From assembly GCA_964344935.1 (NCBI GenBank), contig CAYFPL010000013.1, forward strand, positions 1-64,000: a DNA stretch of 64,000 bases, read 5' to 3'. Both the position numbers and the translations under genes were made by a program. The DNA comes from GCA-2731375 sp964344935. GTDB taxonomy: Bacteria > Pseudomonadota > Alphaproteobacteria > GCA-2731375. Below are positions 35,728-44,481 of this stretch, piece by piece. Each line of letters opens with the position of its first letter. Position 1 is the first letter of the stretch. The notes below the pieces were generated by a model, which saw only the letters and a list, made by a program, of their open reading frames with translations, searched no databases and had not been told where the DNA came from.

Positions 35728-36923
35728 TAGACGGCCCGCAGATTTTCCATCGGCCGGATGGCGCGGCTGTCCGGGAACACCTTGTCCTCCACGAAAGCCT
35801 GGTCGATGCCCAGATGGGACATGACCACGCCCTTGAAGACCGATCGTAAGTCCGTGGTGGGCATCAGGTCGCGGCCTTCATACAGCGCCGTCTTGCCCAG
35901 GCCCGGCCAGTCGCTGTGGACCTTGCCGCCGCGCACGGCGCCCCCCAACAGCAGCATGGCGCCCCCCGTGCCGTGGTCGGTGCCGTCGGTGCCGTTGGGC
36001 ACGGCGGTGCGGCCGAACTCGGTCACCACCAGGACCATGGTTTTCTCCCAGGCCGCGCCCAGGCCTGACTTCAAGGCCATCAACATGCCGTCCAGGGTCG
36101 GCATGCGGTAGGACAGGGCGATGTTCTGATAGCCATGGGTGTCCCAGCCACCCATGTCCAGGGCCGCCACCCGGGCGCCATCGTCGGCGGCCAGCATGCG
36201 CCCGGCTGCCGCCGCCAGGTCGGCCAGGGCCTGGCGGCCCGAGGCCCCACTGCGCACGGTTTCCAGATGGCCGAGGCGGTCCCGGTTGGCCAGATCGGAC
36301 TTGATGCCTTGGTTCAGGGCCCCCGCGATGGCGGGGTCGGTGCTGGAGATGGCCAGCAATTTATTCAGGTAGTCAGGTTCCGGCCGGGGCAGGCGCCGGG
36401 GTGCCCAGGTGGAGATAGGCGTCGCACCCTGCAGGATCAACGGCGTGCCATAGCCCACCGCCAGGCCGGCCCGGGGCTGGCGCTCGCCAAAGTAACCGAG
36501 CGCCCGGTTCAGCCAGCCATCGGCCAAGGCGCTGACGCTGTTCAGGCCGTTCTCCAGCAAATCCTGGGCATCGAAGTGGGAGCGGCGGCGATAGCCGGTC
36601 TGGGCCGCATGCACTACGGCCAATTGCTTTTGCTGCCACAACTGGCCCAGGCCCACCAGTCTGGGATGCAGGCCGAAGAAACCATCCAATTCAATATGCG
36701 GTATGTTGTCATTCAGCTGGGCCAGATTCTGGCGCAGCTTCTTGAACTGGCTATCGCCCGGCGCCGGCACCATGGCCAGACCATCGGCGCCGCCGCGCAG
36801 GATCACCACCACCAGGCGGCTGTCCAGGGGCGCGGCCGCCAGGGCCAGGCGGCCGCCGCCCATGGTTGCAATCGCGGTGGCCGTGGCGGCGCTGCCTTGG
36901 AGAACCTTGCGTCGCGTGATCAT
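35727..36923 (-). CDS. Tat-exported DUF1501 protein
   Basis: A 398-residue DUF1501 protein; the family belongs to the alkaline-phosphatase/sulfatase superfamily and has no settled function. A twin-arginine signal (MITRRKVLQGSAATATAIA) starts at ATG 36923; the longer open frame upstream was rejected because it would bury this signal. Family blocks include RLVVVILRGGADGLAMVPA, DMGGWDTHGYQ, VTEFGRTAVPNGTDGTDHG and GGAMLLLGGAV. It lies 22 bp after the DUF1800 gene, its usual partner. Confidence 0.9.
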   Translation of the reverse strand: MITRRKVLQGSAATATAIATMGGGRLALAAAPLDSRLVVVILRGGADGLAMVPAPGDSQFKKLRQNLAQLNDNIPHIELDGFFGLHPRLVGLGQLWQQKQLAVVHAAQTGYRRRSHFDAQDLLENGLNSVSALADGWLNRALGYFGERQPRAGLAVGYGTPLILQGATPISTWAPRRLPRPEPDYLNKLLAISSTDPAIAGALNQGIKSDLANRDRLGHLETVRSGASGRQALADLAAAAGRMLAADDGARVAALDMGGWDTHGYQNIALSYRMPTLDGMLMALKSGLGAAWEKTMVLVVTEFGRTAVPNGTDGTDHGTGGAMLLLGGAVRGGKVHSDWPGLGKTALYEGRDLMPTTDLRSVFKGVVMSHLGIDQAFVEDKVFPDSRAIRPMENLRAV

Positions 36924-36945
36924 GGTTCCAGCCTTTCCAAATCTG

Positions 36946-38280
36946 CTAGCGCCGCTGCATGGCCGGGCTGGCCAACAGCAGGGCCAAGGCCTCTTCGTTG
37001 CTTTCCGCCGACGTGATGGTCGCCAACGCCTCGCCCGGCGCACGCCCGGCCAGGATTTCCCGCGCCAAATCCGCCGCATCTGTATCGCCATTATGCGCGG
37101 CAGCCGTGGCGGCAGCGAAGCGGGCCCGGCGCAGGGCGCTGTCCGGGTTCAGCCAGGCGCCTTCGTCATCGGCCCAACCGGCGGGCGAGGGCTGCATGAA
37201 GGGCAGATGCCCGAACGAGGTCAGGACCTCGATGATCTCCCGCGGATCAGGCCGGCCGTCGATGGCGCGCAGGCAACCGACCACAAATTCCTGGGGCGTT
37301 TTGATCTTCCCTGGCCCCTCGGCCCAAGTTTCCGGCATGACCACCAGGGCCCGGGCCATCTCCTTCAAGTCGCCCTCGGTCTCCTGAAAGGTCCGCGCCA
37401 GCTTGTTCACCGCCGAAGGGGGCGGTTCGTCGGCGATGAAATGGCGCGCCATCTTGAAGGCGATGTGCCGGGCCGTGGCCTCTTGCCCGGCCAGCCAGTC
37501 CAGGGCGCCGCGCCCTTCTGCCTCGCCCGCCTCTTCATAAGCCTGGCCCATGAGTGTCTTCGGTCCCGGTTCGTGGGATTTTTCGCTGAAATGGAATTCG
37601 CCGGGGTTCGGCTCGTATCGGCGGGCGAATGTCCAGCCGGTCAGCATCTTGGCGAATTCTCGCACGTCGTCCTGGTCATAGCCGCCCTGGACGCCCAGGG
37701 TATGCAGCTCCAGAATTTCACGGGCCAGGTTCTCGTTCAGGCCGCGGTCATAATAGGTCACTGTGCCCCGGTGGGACCGCGGCCCGACGGAATTGTAGTT
37801 ATCCAGGTAGAACAGCATGCCGGGATGGCTGGCGGCATCGTGCAGCATGTCGCGAAAGCGGCCGGTGACGTGGGGGCGGACGGCTTCCCGCTCATGGCCG
37901 CCGGCCATGCCGATGGCCACGGCCTTGCGCCCGGAAACCGTAAAATGATTGCCCCAGAACCAGACCAGGCGTTCGCGGAACGGTTGCTCCGCCTCCACTG
38001 CCGCCAATATGCGGGCCGCCGCCTCCCGGGCCCAGAGGTCGCGGTAGTCGCCGCGGATGCGCTTGACCAACTCCGCCACCGACGTCAGCACCGCATCCCA
38101 CCAGTCCAGCACATTGGCGCTGACAGGGGGCAGGTCGGCCATGGCGGCGGGTGTCACCGCCTCACCTTCAAGCTGTTGCAATAGCCATCCCCGGGGATCG
38201 CCCGCCATCTGGGCGATCTCGCCCGGCTTTGGGCCCAGGCCGAAGCGGTGGGCGGCGATCAATGCCTCTTTTCGCGACAT
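36946..38280 (-). CDS. DUF1800 protein
   Basis: A 444-residue DUF1800 protein, function unsettled, nearly always encoded next to DUF1501. Motifs are AAHRFGLGPKPGE at the N terminus, LVWFWGNHFTVSG, MLFYLDNYNS, GLNENLAREILELHTLGV and VREFAKMLTGWTF. No signal peptide is visible from ATG 38280. First gene of the minus-strand operon DUF1800-DUF1501-amidohydrolase-amidohydrolase, divergent from a SnoaL-like gene. Confidence 0.9.
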   Translation of the reverse strand: MSRKEALIAAHRFGLGPKPGEIAQMAGDPRGWLLQQLEGEAVTPAAMADLPPVSANVLDWWDAVLTSVAELVKRIRGDYRDLWAREAAARILAAVEAEQPFRERLVWFWGNHFTVSGRKAVAIGMAGGHEREAVRPHVTGRFRDMLHDAASHPGMLFYLDNYNSVGPRSHRGTVTYYDRGLNENLAREILELHTLGVQGGYDQDDVREFAKMLTGWTFARRYEPNPGEFHFSEKSHEPGPKTLMGQAYEEAGEAEGRGALDWLAGQEATARHIAFKMARHFIADEPPPSAVNKLARTFQETEGDLKEMARALVVMPETWAEGPGKIKTPQEFVVGCLRAIDGRPDPREIIEVLTSFGHLPFMQPSPAGWADDEGAWLNPDSALRRARFAAATAAAHNGDTDAADLAREILAGRAPGEALATITSAESNEEALALLLASPAMQRR

Positions 38281-38370
38281 TGCGGAAAAACTCCTGTTCC
38301 CGATATTCGCCTGAATGGCATGATGGCAGTTTATCCCCAAGACGTTGGGTAAACAATTCGGGAGGCGGAT

Positions 38371-38745
38371 ATGGACGAAGCGGCAACTTTGAAGTTAATT
38401 GACGAAATCGGGGCCGCCTTCGCCCGCCACGATATCGACGCCATGGTGGGCTATTTCGCTCCTGACGGCGCGTTCGTCAACGCCATCGGGCCGGAGCCCC
38501 ACGGCACCCGCTACCAAGGCCATCAAGAGATCAGGGGCTATTTCGAGGCGCTTTTCGAGGCGGTCGAGGATGTGCAGTGGGAGAAGAGCGATATCCGCGT
38601 GGCCGGCGAAAAGGCCTATGCGGAATGGCATCGCCGCGCCACCTTGAAGAGCGGCGAGAAGCAGGACTGGTTGGGCGTGGACATCTATACCTTCGGCAAC
38701 GGCCAGATCGTGAAAAAGGACACCTACATCAAGGTTGTCCGCTAG
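38371..38745 (+). CDS. SnoaL-like (NTF2 fold) protein
   Basis: A 124-residue NTF2-fold protein. The pattern IGAAFARHDIDAMVGYFAPDGAFV followed by GHQEIRGYFEALFEAVEDVQW and a C-terminal ITYxF-like DIYTFGNGQIVKKDTY is the SnoaL layout. Whether it binds a ligand or catalyses anything is unknown. A GGGAGGCGG site precedes the ATG, and CCCAA-GACG-TTGGG at 38336-38349 forms a small inverted repeat in the shared promoter region with DUF1800. Confidence 0.8.
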   Translation: MDEAATLKLIDEIGAAFARHDIDAMVGYFAPDGAFVNAIGPEPHGTRYQGHQEIRGYFEALFEAVEDVQWEKSDIRVAGEKAYAEWHRRATLKSGEKQDWLGVDIYTFGNGQIVKKDTYIKVVR

Positions 38746-38793
38746 ATTGCGGCAAGATTGACTGTGCTTGTCTTCTTACGGCAATTACATCTC

Positions 38794-38881
38794 GTCACTC
38801 CCGCGAAGGCGGGAGTCCAGATCTCTCCAGAATTTCAGCGGTTTTCCTAGGTCCCTGGATTCCCGCCTTCGCGGGAATGAC
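38794..38881. repeat. REP-like double hairpin (paired palindromes)
   Basis: Two 27-base arms, 38794-38820 and 38855-38881, are inverted copies with two differences. Each arm is itself a perfect hairpin: ACTCCCGC-GAAG-GCGGGAGT on the left and ATTCCCGC-CTTC-GCGGGAAT on the right. The two differences are a compensating C-G to T-A pair change in the stem, which argues for selection on the fold. Such CCCGC-GAAG-GCGGG elements with CCAG ends are widespread bacterial intergenic repeats. It sits between convergent genes. Confidence 0.9.
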
Positions 38882-38916
38882 AGTGCCACGAAGGCGGTAA
38901 CTCCCGCGGCATCCAT

Positions 38917-39528
38917 TTACGATTGTTCGCTAGCATATTCCGGGCACATGGCGGCGCGGCCCCGTTCGATATAGGCGGTCAGAATACTGTCGTCCGTGAC
39001 CAGGGCGCTCAAGGGCGTTGACACGGGCGAGGCGGCGATGGCGGCCAGCACGGGCACCAGGGCGCCGTCCGCCGCCACGGGCCGGGCGCCGAACAAGAAG
39101 GCCTGATCGCCGAGCAGCGCCTTGACCGCGTCCAAATCTTCTCCCGCCTGGTGCAACACCTCGGCCCCCGGCCGGTATCCCCAGCTCTGGTTCGGTAGAG
39201 CGGCGAGGGCCTCCTTGCGCGCCTCCTGGGTGACGAAGGTGAATAGGGGCAGGGGGATATGGCCGAACTGTACTTTCTTGAGCCGGTCCCAATTATCCTC
39301 GTCCACCCAGCGGTCGTGGATCAGGGCCGGATGCAGCCGCTCCGCCACCATGCGGATGATGGCGTCCGAGGCCGCCCGCTCTATGGGGCTCAGGCCGGCG
39401 TCGAATTCCCAATCATAGGGCACCGCGTCTTGGTCGTTGTCGGAATTGGGCGCCAGGCCAAATGGTGTGTCGCAGGGGCTATGCTGGGGATCGGAGGCTG
39501 TGGGCGGGTGGGCGGTCAGGCTTTGCAT
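38917..39528 (-). CDS. Glutathione S-transferase C-terminal domain protein
   Basis: A 203-residue protein. Residues about 55-200 look like the C-terminal helical domain of a glutathione S-transferase (HPALIHDRWVDEDNWDRLK, GYRPGAEVLHQAGEDLDAVKALLGDQAFLFGARPVAADGAL, then TPLSALVTDD). The N-terminal 50 residues are Pro/Ser/Asp-rich and show no thioredoxin-like glutathione site, so the usual first half seems absent. ATG 39528 follows GAGGAT on the minus strand. Divergent from a WYL regulator that may control it. Confidence 0.65.
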   Translation of the reverse strand: MQSLTAHPPTASDPQHSPCDTPFGLAPNSDNDQDAVPYDWEFDAGLSPIERAASDAIIRMVAERLHPALIHDRWVDEDNWDRLKKVQFGHIPLPLFTFVTQEARKEALAALPNQSWGYRPGAEVLHQAGEDLDAVKALLGDQAFLFGARPVAADGALVPVLAAIAASPVSTPLSALVTDDSILTAYIERGRAAMCPEYASEQS

Positions 39529-39572
39529 GGCATCCTCTTGATTTGTTCGTTCTGTATTTGTACCAAAGCCTG

Positions 39573-39589
39573 CTGCCAACTTATGGCAG
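39573..39589. promoter_or_regulatory. Inverted repeat between GST-C gene and WYL regulator
   Basis: CTGCCA-ACTTA-TGGCAG is a perfect six-base inverted repeat in the 83-bp divergent spacer, 22 bp before the regulator ATG. This is the expected place and size for a self-regulating operator. Confidence 0.4.
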
Positions 39590-39611
39590 TAATGCGGGGG
39601 ATAATCCGCCC

Positions 39612-40289
39612 ATGTCCCGAAGTGAACGGCTGCTGAAATTGATGCAACTGATGCGCGCTATGACCCCGCCCATACGGGCGGAGGAACTGGCGGATGAACT
39701 AGACGTTTCCAAACGTTCCATCTATCGCGATATCGAGAGCCTGCGCGCCACTGGCGCCGTGATCGATGGCGAGGCCGGGTTCGGCTATACCCTGGTGGAG
39801 GATCCGGCCCTGCCGCCCATGATGTTCAGCCGGGATGAGATGGAGGCTCTGGTCCTGGGCCTGCGCGAGGTGCGCGAGGTGGGCGACCCAGTGCTGGCGG
39901 ATGCGGCCCAGAACGCCCTGGCCAAGCTGCGCGCCTCCCTGCCCGATCGCATGGCGGCGCAGTTCGAGAATGCCGTCCTGCATGCCAAGCGCTGGTACGA
40001 ACGGCCCAAGATCTCCATCGACGTGGCCGCCCTGCGCCGTGCTGCCTGGGATGAACGGGTGGTGGAGATCACCTATACGGATCTCTCCGGCAACTTCACC
40101 CGGCGGCGGATCAAGCCCCTGTCCATGGTCTTCATGGACCGCTCCCTGGTGCTGTTGACCTGGTGCCTGCTGCGCCAGGACTTTCGTGTCTTCCGCGTCG
40201 ATCTGATCGAGACCCTGGAAGTGACCGAAGAAAGCTTCCGCCCGCACCGGGTCTCCCTGCTGCGCGACTGCCTGGCCAAGGTCGGTTGA
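39612..40289 (+). CDS. YafY/DeoR-like transcriptional regulator with WYL domain
   Basis: A 225-residue regulator. An N-terminal winged HTH (MSRSERLLKLMQLMRAM, then IRAEELADELDVSKRSIYRDIESLRATGAVI, residues 1-55) is followed by a WYL ligand-binding domain (VVEITYTDLSGNFTRRRIKPLSMVF). The longer upstream frame was rejected; ATG 39612 starts the canonical HTH. Its divergent neighbour, the GST-C protein, is the likely target, by position only. Confidence 0.88.
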   Translation: MSRSERLLKLMQLMRAMTPPIRAEELADELDVSKRSIYRDIESLRATGAVIDGEAGFGYTLVEDPALPPMMFSRDEMEALVLGLREVREVGDPVLADAAQNALAKLRASLPDRMAAQFENAVLHAKRWYERPKISIDVAALRRAAWDERVVEITYTDLSGNFTRRRIKPLSMVFMDRSLVLLTWCLLRQDFRVFRVDLIETLEVTEESFRPHRVSLLRDCLAKVG

Positions 40290-40392
40290 CGGCTCCGCTG
40301 TGAAGGATGCTGGCAAGACCGCCCGGGCCGGCTTAAGATTCGCCGCTGTAAGAGTTTGTTGAAACAGCCAAGAATCGGTCCATGGAGATGGC

Positions 40393-40821
40393 ATGCACGC
40401 ATTCAAGGGCGCCTGTCACTGCGGCAATCTCACGGTCGAGTACCTCACCGCCATTCCGGCGGCGGCGGCGGCGGTCAGGGCCTGCCAATGCACATTCTGC
40501 CGCAAGCATGACGCCCGGGCGGTATCCGACCCTGGTGGCCGTATTACAATCACGGCGAAAGACCCCGGGCGGCTCCTGCGCTATCGCTTTGGATTGGAGG
40601 TCACCGACTACCTGATCTGCGGGCAATGCGGCGTCTATGTTTCCGCCTATACGCAACAGGGCGGTGAGGCCTATGCCAATGTCATGGTCAATGTCCTCGA
40701 TGACCGGGCCGCCTTTCCGACGCCCCGGCCCGTAGATCTGGACGGCGAGGATGCGAATGGAAAATGGCAACGCCGCCGGGAGAATTGGACGCCCGCGGTC
40801 TTGATCACCACGGCCGGATGA
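40393..40821 (+). CDS. GFA-family (CENP-V/Gfa-like) zinc protein
   Basis: A 142-residue protein of the glutathione-dependent formaldehyde-activating enzyme fold. Zinc-type cysteines are C8 and C10 (ACHCG), C31, C33 and C36 (CQCTFC) and a later CGQCG. Most family members have unknown substrates; formaldehyde activity should not be assumed. Confidence 0.87.
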   Translation: MHAFKGACHCGNLTVEYLTAIPAAAAAVRACQCTFCRKHDARAVSDPGGRITITAKDPGRLLRYRFGLEVTDYLICGQCGVYVSAYTQQGGEAYANVMVNVLDDRAAFPTPRPVDLDGEDANGKWQRRRENWTPAVLITTAG

Positions 40822-40918
40822 GATCGTATTGACACCCCGGCCATGACGGCCAGGGCGGCAAAGGCATAAGTGGACGGCACGGTAGCCGGCAAAGTAGACG
40901 GCGTGAAAGGAACGATCC

Positions 40919-41941
40919 ATGGCGGAAGACAGCGCATTCGACCCCCAGACCCTGAATCTGGAGACCGCGCGGGCCCGGCACCGGGAACTGGCGGATGCGG
41001 TGATTGCCACGCCTCTGGTGCGCCTGGCCTCCCCCGCCATCGGCCGGCTGCTGGAGAGCGAAGATATCTACCTGAAACTGGAATGTTTCCAGCACACCGG
41101 CACGTTCAAGGCCCGGGGCGCCCTGTCTGTGGCCCGCGCCATTCCCAGCAGCGATGCCGGCAAGGGCATCACCGCCGCATCCGCCGGCAACCATGCCATC
41201 GCCGCTGCCTGGGCGGCGCGGCAACTGGGCATGAGCGCCAAGGTGGTGATGCAGGCCACCGCCAATCCGTTCCGGGTCGGCATGGCCCAGGCCGAAGGCG
41301 CCGAACTGATCATGAAGCCGGACGGCATGGCCGCCATTGGCGAGGCGGAGCGCCTGGCGCGAGACGAGGGGCGCACCTTCATCCATCCCTTCGAGGGCAT
41401 CAACACCACCCTGGGTGCCGCCGGCGTGGGGCTGGAGATTATGGATGCCCAGCGGGACCTCGAGGCCGTGGTGGTCTCGGTCGGCGGCGGCGGTTTGATC
41501 AGCGGCGTGTCCGCCGGCGTCAAGCTGGTGAACCCTGACTGCGCCGTCTATGGCGTCGAACCGGTGGGCGCCGACAGCGTCTCCCGCAGCCTGGCCGCCG
41601 GCGAACCGGTGACCCTGGACAAAGTGGACACCATCGCCGACAGCCTGGGTCCCCCGATGTCCCTGCCCTATGGCCTGTCCGTCATCCGCGCCTTCGTGGA
41701 CGATGTGGTGACCATCACCGACGATCAGATCCTCGCCGGCCTCGTGGTCTGCCAGGAAGAGGGCAAGCTGGCCGTCGAACCCGCCGCCGGCGCCGCCATG
41801 GCCGCGGCCCTGGGCCCCTTGCGGGCGCGCCTTAGGGGCAAGCGCACCTGTATCCTGATCTGCGGCGCCAACATCGACGGCGAAACCTACACCGCCCAGC
41901 ACCAACGCGGCCGGGCCCACGTGGCGGCGCTGATGGGATAG
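40919..41941 (+). CDS. Threonine dehydratase-like PLP enzyme
   Basis: Fold type II PLP enzyme of the threonine/serine dehydratase group, 340 residues. PLP lysine K64 lies in HTGTFKARGA, SAGNHAIA binds the substrate carboxylate, and VGGGGLISG is the phosphate loop. There is no ACT regulatory domain, so it is closer to catabolic or racemase-type enzymes than to biosynthetic IlvA. Its last 27 codons plus about 90 bases of 3' flank are the source-like copy of a diverged repeat found four more times downstream. Confidence 0.87.
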   Translation: MAEDSAFDPQTLNLETARARHRELADAVIATPLVRLASPAIGRLLESEDIYLKLECFQHTGTFKARGALSVARAIPSSDAGKGITAASAGNHAIAAAWAARQLGMSAKVVMQATANPFRVGMAQAEGAELIMKPDGMAAIGEAERLARDEGRTFIHPFEGINTTLGAAGVGLEIMDAQRDLEAVVVSVGGGGLISGVSAGVKLVNPDCAVYGVEPVGADSVSRSLAAGEPVTLDKVDTIADSLGPPMSLPYGLSVIRAFVDDVVTITDDQILAGLVVCQEEGKLAVEPAAGAAMAAALGPLRARLRGKRTCILICGANIDGETYTAQHQRGRAHVAALMG

Positions 41942-42034
41942 CGCCGCCCGGGTGTGGCAGCGCTGATCCGCATCGGCCCCGGATCTATTTCAGCCCAGCG
42001 GCCGACATTGTCCGCTTTGTGCTAGAAAGGGGCA
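41861..42034 (+). repeat. Deaminase-tail repeat, copy A (native)
   Basis: Reference copy: the last 27 codons of the threonine-dehydratase-like gene (ending ETYTAQHQRGRAHVAALMG and TAG), a flank including GGATCTATTTCA, and a half-degraded palindrome (TGTCCGCTTTGTGCTAGAAAGG). It precedes the first cyclase gene. Confidence 0.85.
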
Positions 42035-42152
42035 TCGGCAGGCGGAATTTTGGATCGTCCCGACAAGTGTCATTTCATCGACCAAGGTCGTCCAACCGCT
42101 TGAAGGCTCGTCGTCACTCCGCCGTTCTCGGCAAGAATCTTGCTTGCTACAC

Positions 42153-42165
42153 TGCCAAATTGGCA
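42153..42165. promoter_or_regulatory. Palindrome TGCCAAATTGGCA upstream of membrane cyclase
   Basis: A perfect 13-base palindrome (TGCCAA-A-TTGGCA) lies 31 bases before the cyclase ATG at 42197. It has operator geometry; regulator unknown. Confidence 0.35.
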
Positions 42166-42196
42166 ACGGTCACCTATTTGGAACCATGATATTTTG

Positions 42197-43453
42197 ATGG
42201 ATCAGTTGAACGTCACTGCGGACAACGCCGCGCGGCGGTTGATACGTTGGTGGGCGAGGCTCGGGATCGAACCCTATCCACCGCGCACCCGGCGACGGCT
42301 GGCCCTGATCAACGTCGTGGCGTTGATCTGTGCGGGCCTTTCCTATGGCTACGCCATCCTCAATCTGGTCGAGGATGCCATCGGCCTTTGGGCGCCGATG
42401 CTGGTGATCGTGGTGCAGGGCGCGTTGTTCTTGTGTACCCCTCTTTGGCATCGCTTCGGCGATCTGGCGGCGGCGTTCTACTTCATATTTATCTGGCTCA
42501 CCAACGTTCTGGTGGTTGCGCTGATGGCCGGCGTCGATACCGGGGCGCATTTCTATTTTCTTCCCGGCGCCGCCGGCATGCTGCTCTTTCTGGGACCGGG
42601 GCGCATTCGTCTGGCGTCCGCGCTGGCCTTGATCCCGCTGGCGCTATTCATATCCATCGAGGCGACGCAACCGGCCACGGCAAGTTTCGTCCGCGTCGAC
42701 CAGGCTTATCTGACCACAAACTATTATGCGGGCATCGTAGGTTCCTACTTCATGATCTTTGTCATGTTGATCTACGCCTTCCGCGAGACCTCCCGCGCCG
42801 AGGACGCGCTCGAACGCGAGCATGCCCGCTCGGAGCGGCTGCTCGGCAATTTGCTACCCGAAAGCATCGCGCTTCGCCTCAAGGACGAGCCTGACAATGT
42901 GATCGCCGACGATCTGGGGCATGTCACGATCCTATTCGCCGACATCGTCGACTTCACGCCGAGGGCGCAGCGGCTGACACCGCCGGAATTGGTCGCCTTC
43001 TTGAATCGTGTCTTCACCGAATACGACGGGTTGGCCGAGAAATACGGACTCGAGAAGATCAAGACCATCGGCGATGCCTACATGGTCGCCGCCGGCATGC
43101 CTGATCCGCGCCACGATCACGCCCAGGCCGTGGCCGACATGGCGCTCGATATGTTGCAGGTCACCGCCAAACTCGGACGCGAGATTGGCGAGGACCTGTC
43201 GGTTCGCATTGGCCTTCACACCGGCAATGCGGTGGCCGGGGTTATTGGCACGCGAAAGTTCTTCTATGACGTTTGGGGAGACACGGTGAACACCGCAGCG
43301 CGGATGGAAAGCCACGGTGAGCCGGGCCGCATTCAGGTCACTTCCGAGGCCAAGGAAGTGCTGTCCGACGTCTTCACATTCGAACCAAGGGGTGAAGTAG
43401 AGATCAAGGGCAAAGGGCGGATCCACACCTGGTGGCTCACTGGGCGAGCTTGA
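42197..43453 (+). CDS. Membrane-bound class III adenylate cyclase
   Basis: A 418-residue protein. Residues about 35-195 form some six membrane segments, then a short linker (ALEREHARSERLLGNLLPESIALRL) joins a class III cyclase domain. All canonical residues are present: metal Asp D249 (LFADIVDFT) and D293, adenine-specifying K289 (EKIKTIGDAYM) and D358 (FYDVWGD), and transition-state N365 and R369. It should make cAMP. A TTG further upstream (42140) is possible, but ATG 42197 is the better start. The first copy B remnant follows its stop by eight bases. Confidence 0.9.
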   Translation: MDQLNVTADNAARRLIRWWARLGIEPYPPRTRRRLALINVVALICAGLSYGYAILNLVEDAIGLWAPMLVIVVQGALFLCTPLWHRFGDLAAAFYFIFIWLTNVLVVALMAGVDTGAHFYFLPGAAGMLLFLGPGRIRLASALALIPLALFISIEATQPATASFVRVDQAYLTTNYYAGIVGSYFMIFVMLIYAFRETSRAEDALEREHARSERLLGNLLPESIALRLKDEPDNVIADDLGHVTILFADIVDFTPRAQRLTPPELVAFLNRVFTEYDGLAEKYGLEKIKTIGDAYMVAAGMPDPRHDHAQAVADMALDMLQVTAKLGREIGEDLSVRIGLHTGNAVAGVIGTRKFFYDVWGDTVNTAARMESHGEPGRIQVTSEAKEVLSDVFTFEPRGEVEIKGKGRIHTWWLTGRA

Positions 43454-43461
43454 AGGATGGC

Positions 43462-43603
43462 GCCCGGCACACCCGCGACTGGGCCCATGTCGCGGCGCTG
43501 ATGGAATAGCGCGGGCGGGCGCAGGACTGCCGATCCGAATTGGAACAGGATCTATTTCAACCGAGCGGCCGCCCATGTCTGCTTCGTGCCACAAGCGGAC
43601 ATT
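43462..43603 (+). repeat. Deaminase-tail repeat, copy B
   Basis: Fifteen in-frame codons reading ARHTRDWAHVAALME with a TAG stop match the end of the upstream deaminase. The flank keeps GGATCTATTTCAACCGAGCGGCCG, and it ends in the best palindrome of the set, ATGTCTGCTT and AAGCGGACAT at 43575-43602 (one mismatch). It lies between the membrane cyclase and the DUF1194 gene. Confidence 0.85.
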
Positions 43604-43647
43604 ACAGTACTTCGCATTGTCGTCCCATTGGCGCACAATAGTGTTCC

Positions 43648-44481
43648 ATGAGATCTATGGTTACGACGTTCCTGTTGGTTAGCTGCCTTATCTTTCCTGA
43701 CGGCGGGATGGCCGAGAAACGAGCCGTCGATTTGGAGCTGGTGCTGGCGGTCGACATTTCGCGCAGCATGGACTTGGATGAGGCTGCGCTGGTGCGTCAG
43801 GGCTTTGTCCGTGCCCTCCGTCACCCTGATGTCGTTGCTGCAATCGAACGGGGCCGGCTCGGGCGCATCGCCGTCACTTATGTTGAATGGGGCAGCGAGC
43901 GATACCAAAGAGTGCGGGTCGATTGGTCTGAATTGTCCGACGCGGCCAGCGCCGCCGCATTCGCCGAGGAGATCGAGCGGTCCAGCGTCTTCCTTGTTGA
44001 GTATACCTCAATCAGCGATGCCATTGCGTTCGCCAGCCGGCACTTCAAGAACAACGGTTTTCAAGGCGAGCGGCGCGTCGTCGATATCTCCGGTGACGGC
44101 CCGAACAATAGCGGCCCCTACGTGAACCTTGCTCGCGACCAGGCGACTGCCGAGGGCATTGTCATTAATGGTCTGCCCATCGTCAACGACCGCCCCAACG
44201 TCTATAGCTTTCCGCCATTTCCCGATCTTGACCTATATTACGAGGACTGCGTCGTCGGCGGCCCTGGCGCATTCATCGTAGTTGCCGATGGCTTTGAGGA
44301 TTTTGCTCGCGCCATTCTTCGCAAGCTGGTGACGGAGATAGCTGATCGATCACCTCCGCAAGGTCGCATATGGTTGACCGCAACCAGACCTCGACCACCC
44401 TGCAATGCGGGAGAGCTGCAGCTTCAGGAGTTCCAAAGAAATCCAACCTGGCGACAACCTATTCCCCTGTACGACTTTTAA
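43648..44481 (+). CDS. Secreted DUF1194 (von Willebrand A-like) protein
   Basis: A 277-residue protein with a signal peptide (to about residue 22, GGMA) and a vWA-type fold: DLELVLAVDISRSMD carries a complete-looking MIDAS DxSxS, followed by RVVDISGDGPNNSG and a VVADGFEDFARAILRKL end. DUF1194 has no known function; the vWA fold suggests protein or metal binding outside the cytoplasm. It stands alone between repeat copy B and a region with cyclase debris. Confidence 0.85.
   Translation: MRSMVTTFLLVSCLIFPDGGMAEKRAVDLELVLAVDISRSMDLDEAALVRQGFVRALRHPDVVAAIERGRLGRIAVTYVEWGSERYQRVRVDWSELSDAASAAAFAEEIERSSVFLVEYTSISDAIAFASRHFKNNGFQGERRVVDISGDGPNNSGPYVNLARDQATAEGIVINGLPIVNDRPNVYSFPPFPDLDLYYEDCVVGGPGAFIVVADGFEDFARAILRKLVTEIADRSPPQGRIWLTATRPRPPCNAGELQLQEFQRNPTWRQPIPLYDF

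Noticed and set aside
36924..37091. 56-residue extension of the DUF1501 protein
   Set aside because: It is Arg/Trp-rich, antisense-like, overlaps the DUF1800 gene and would place the Tat signal internally.
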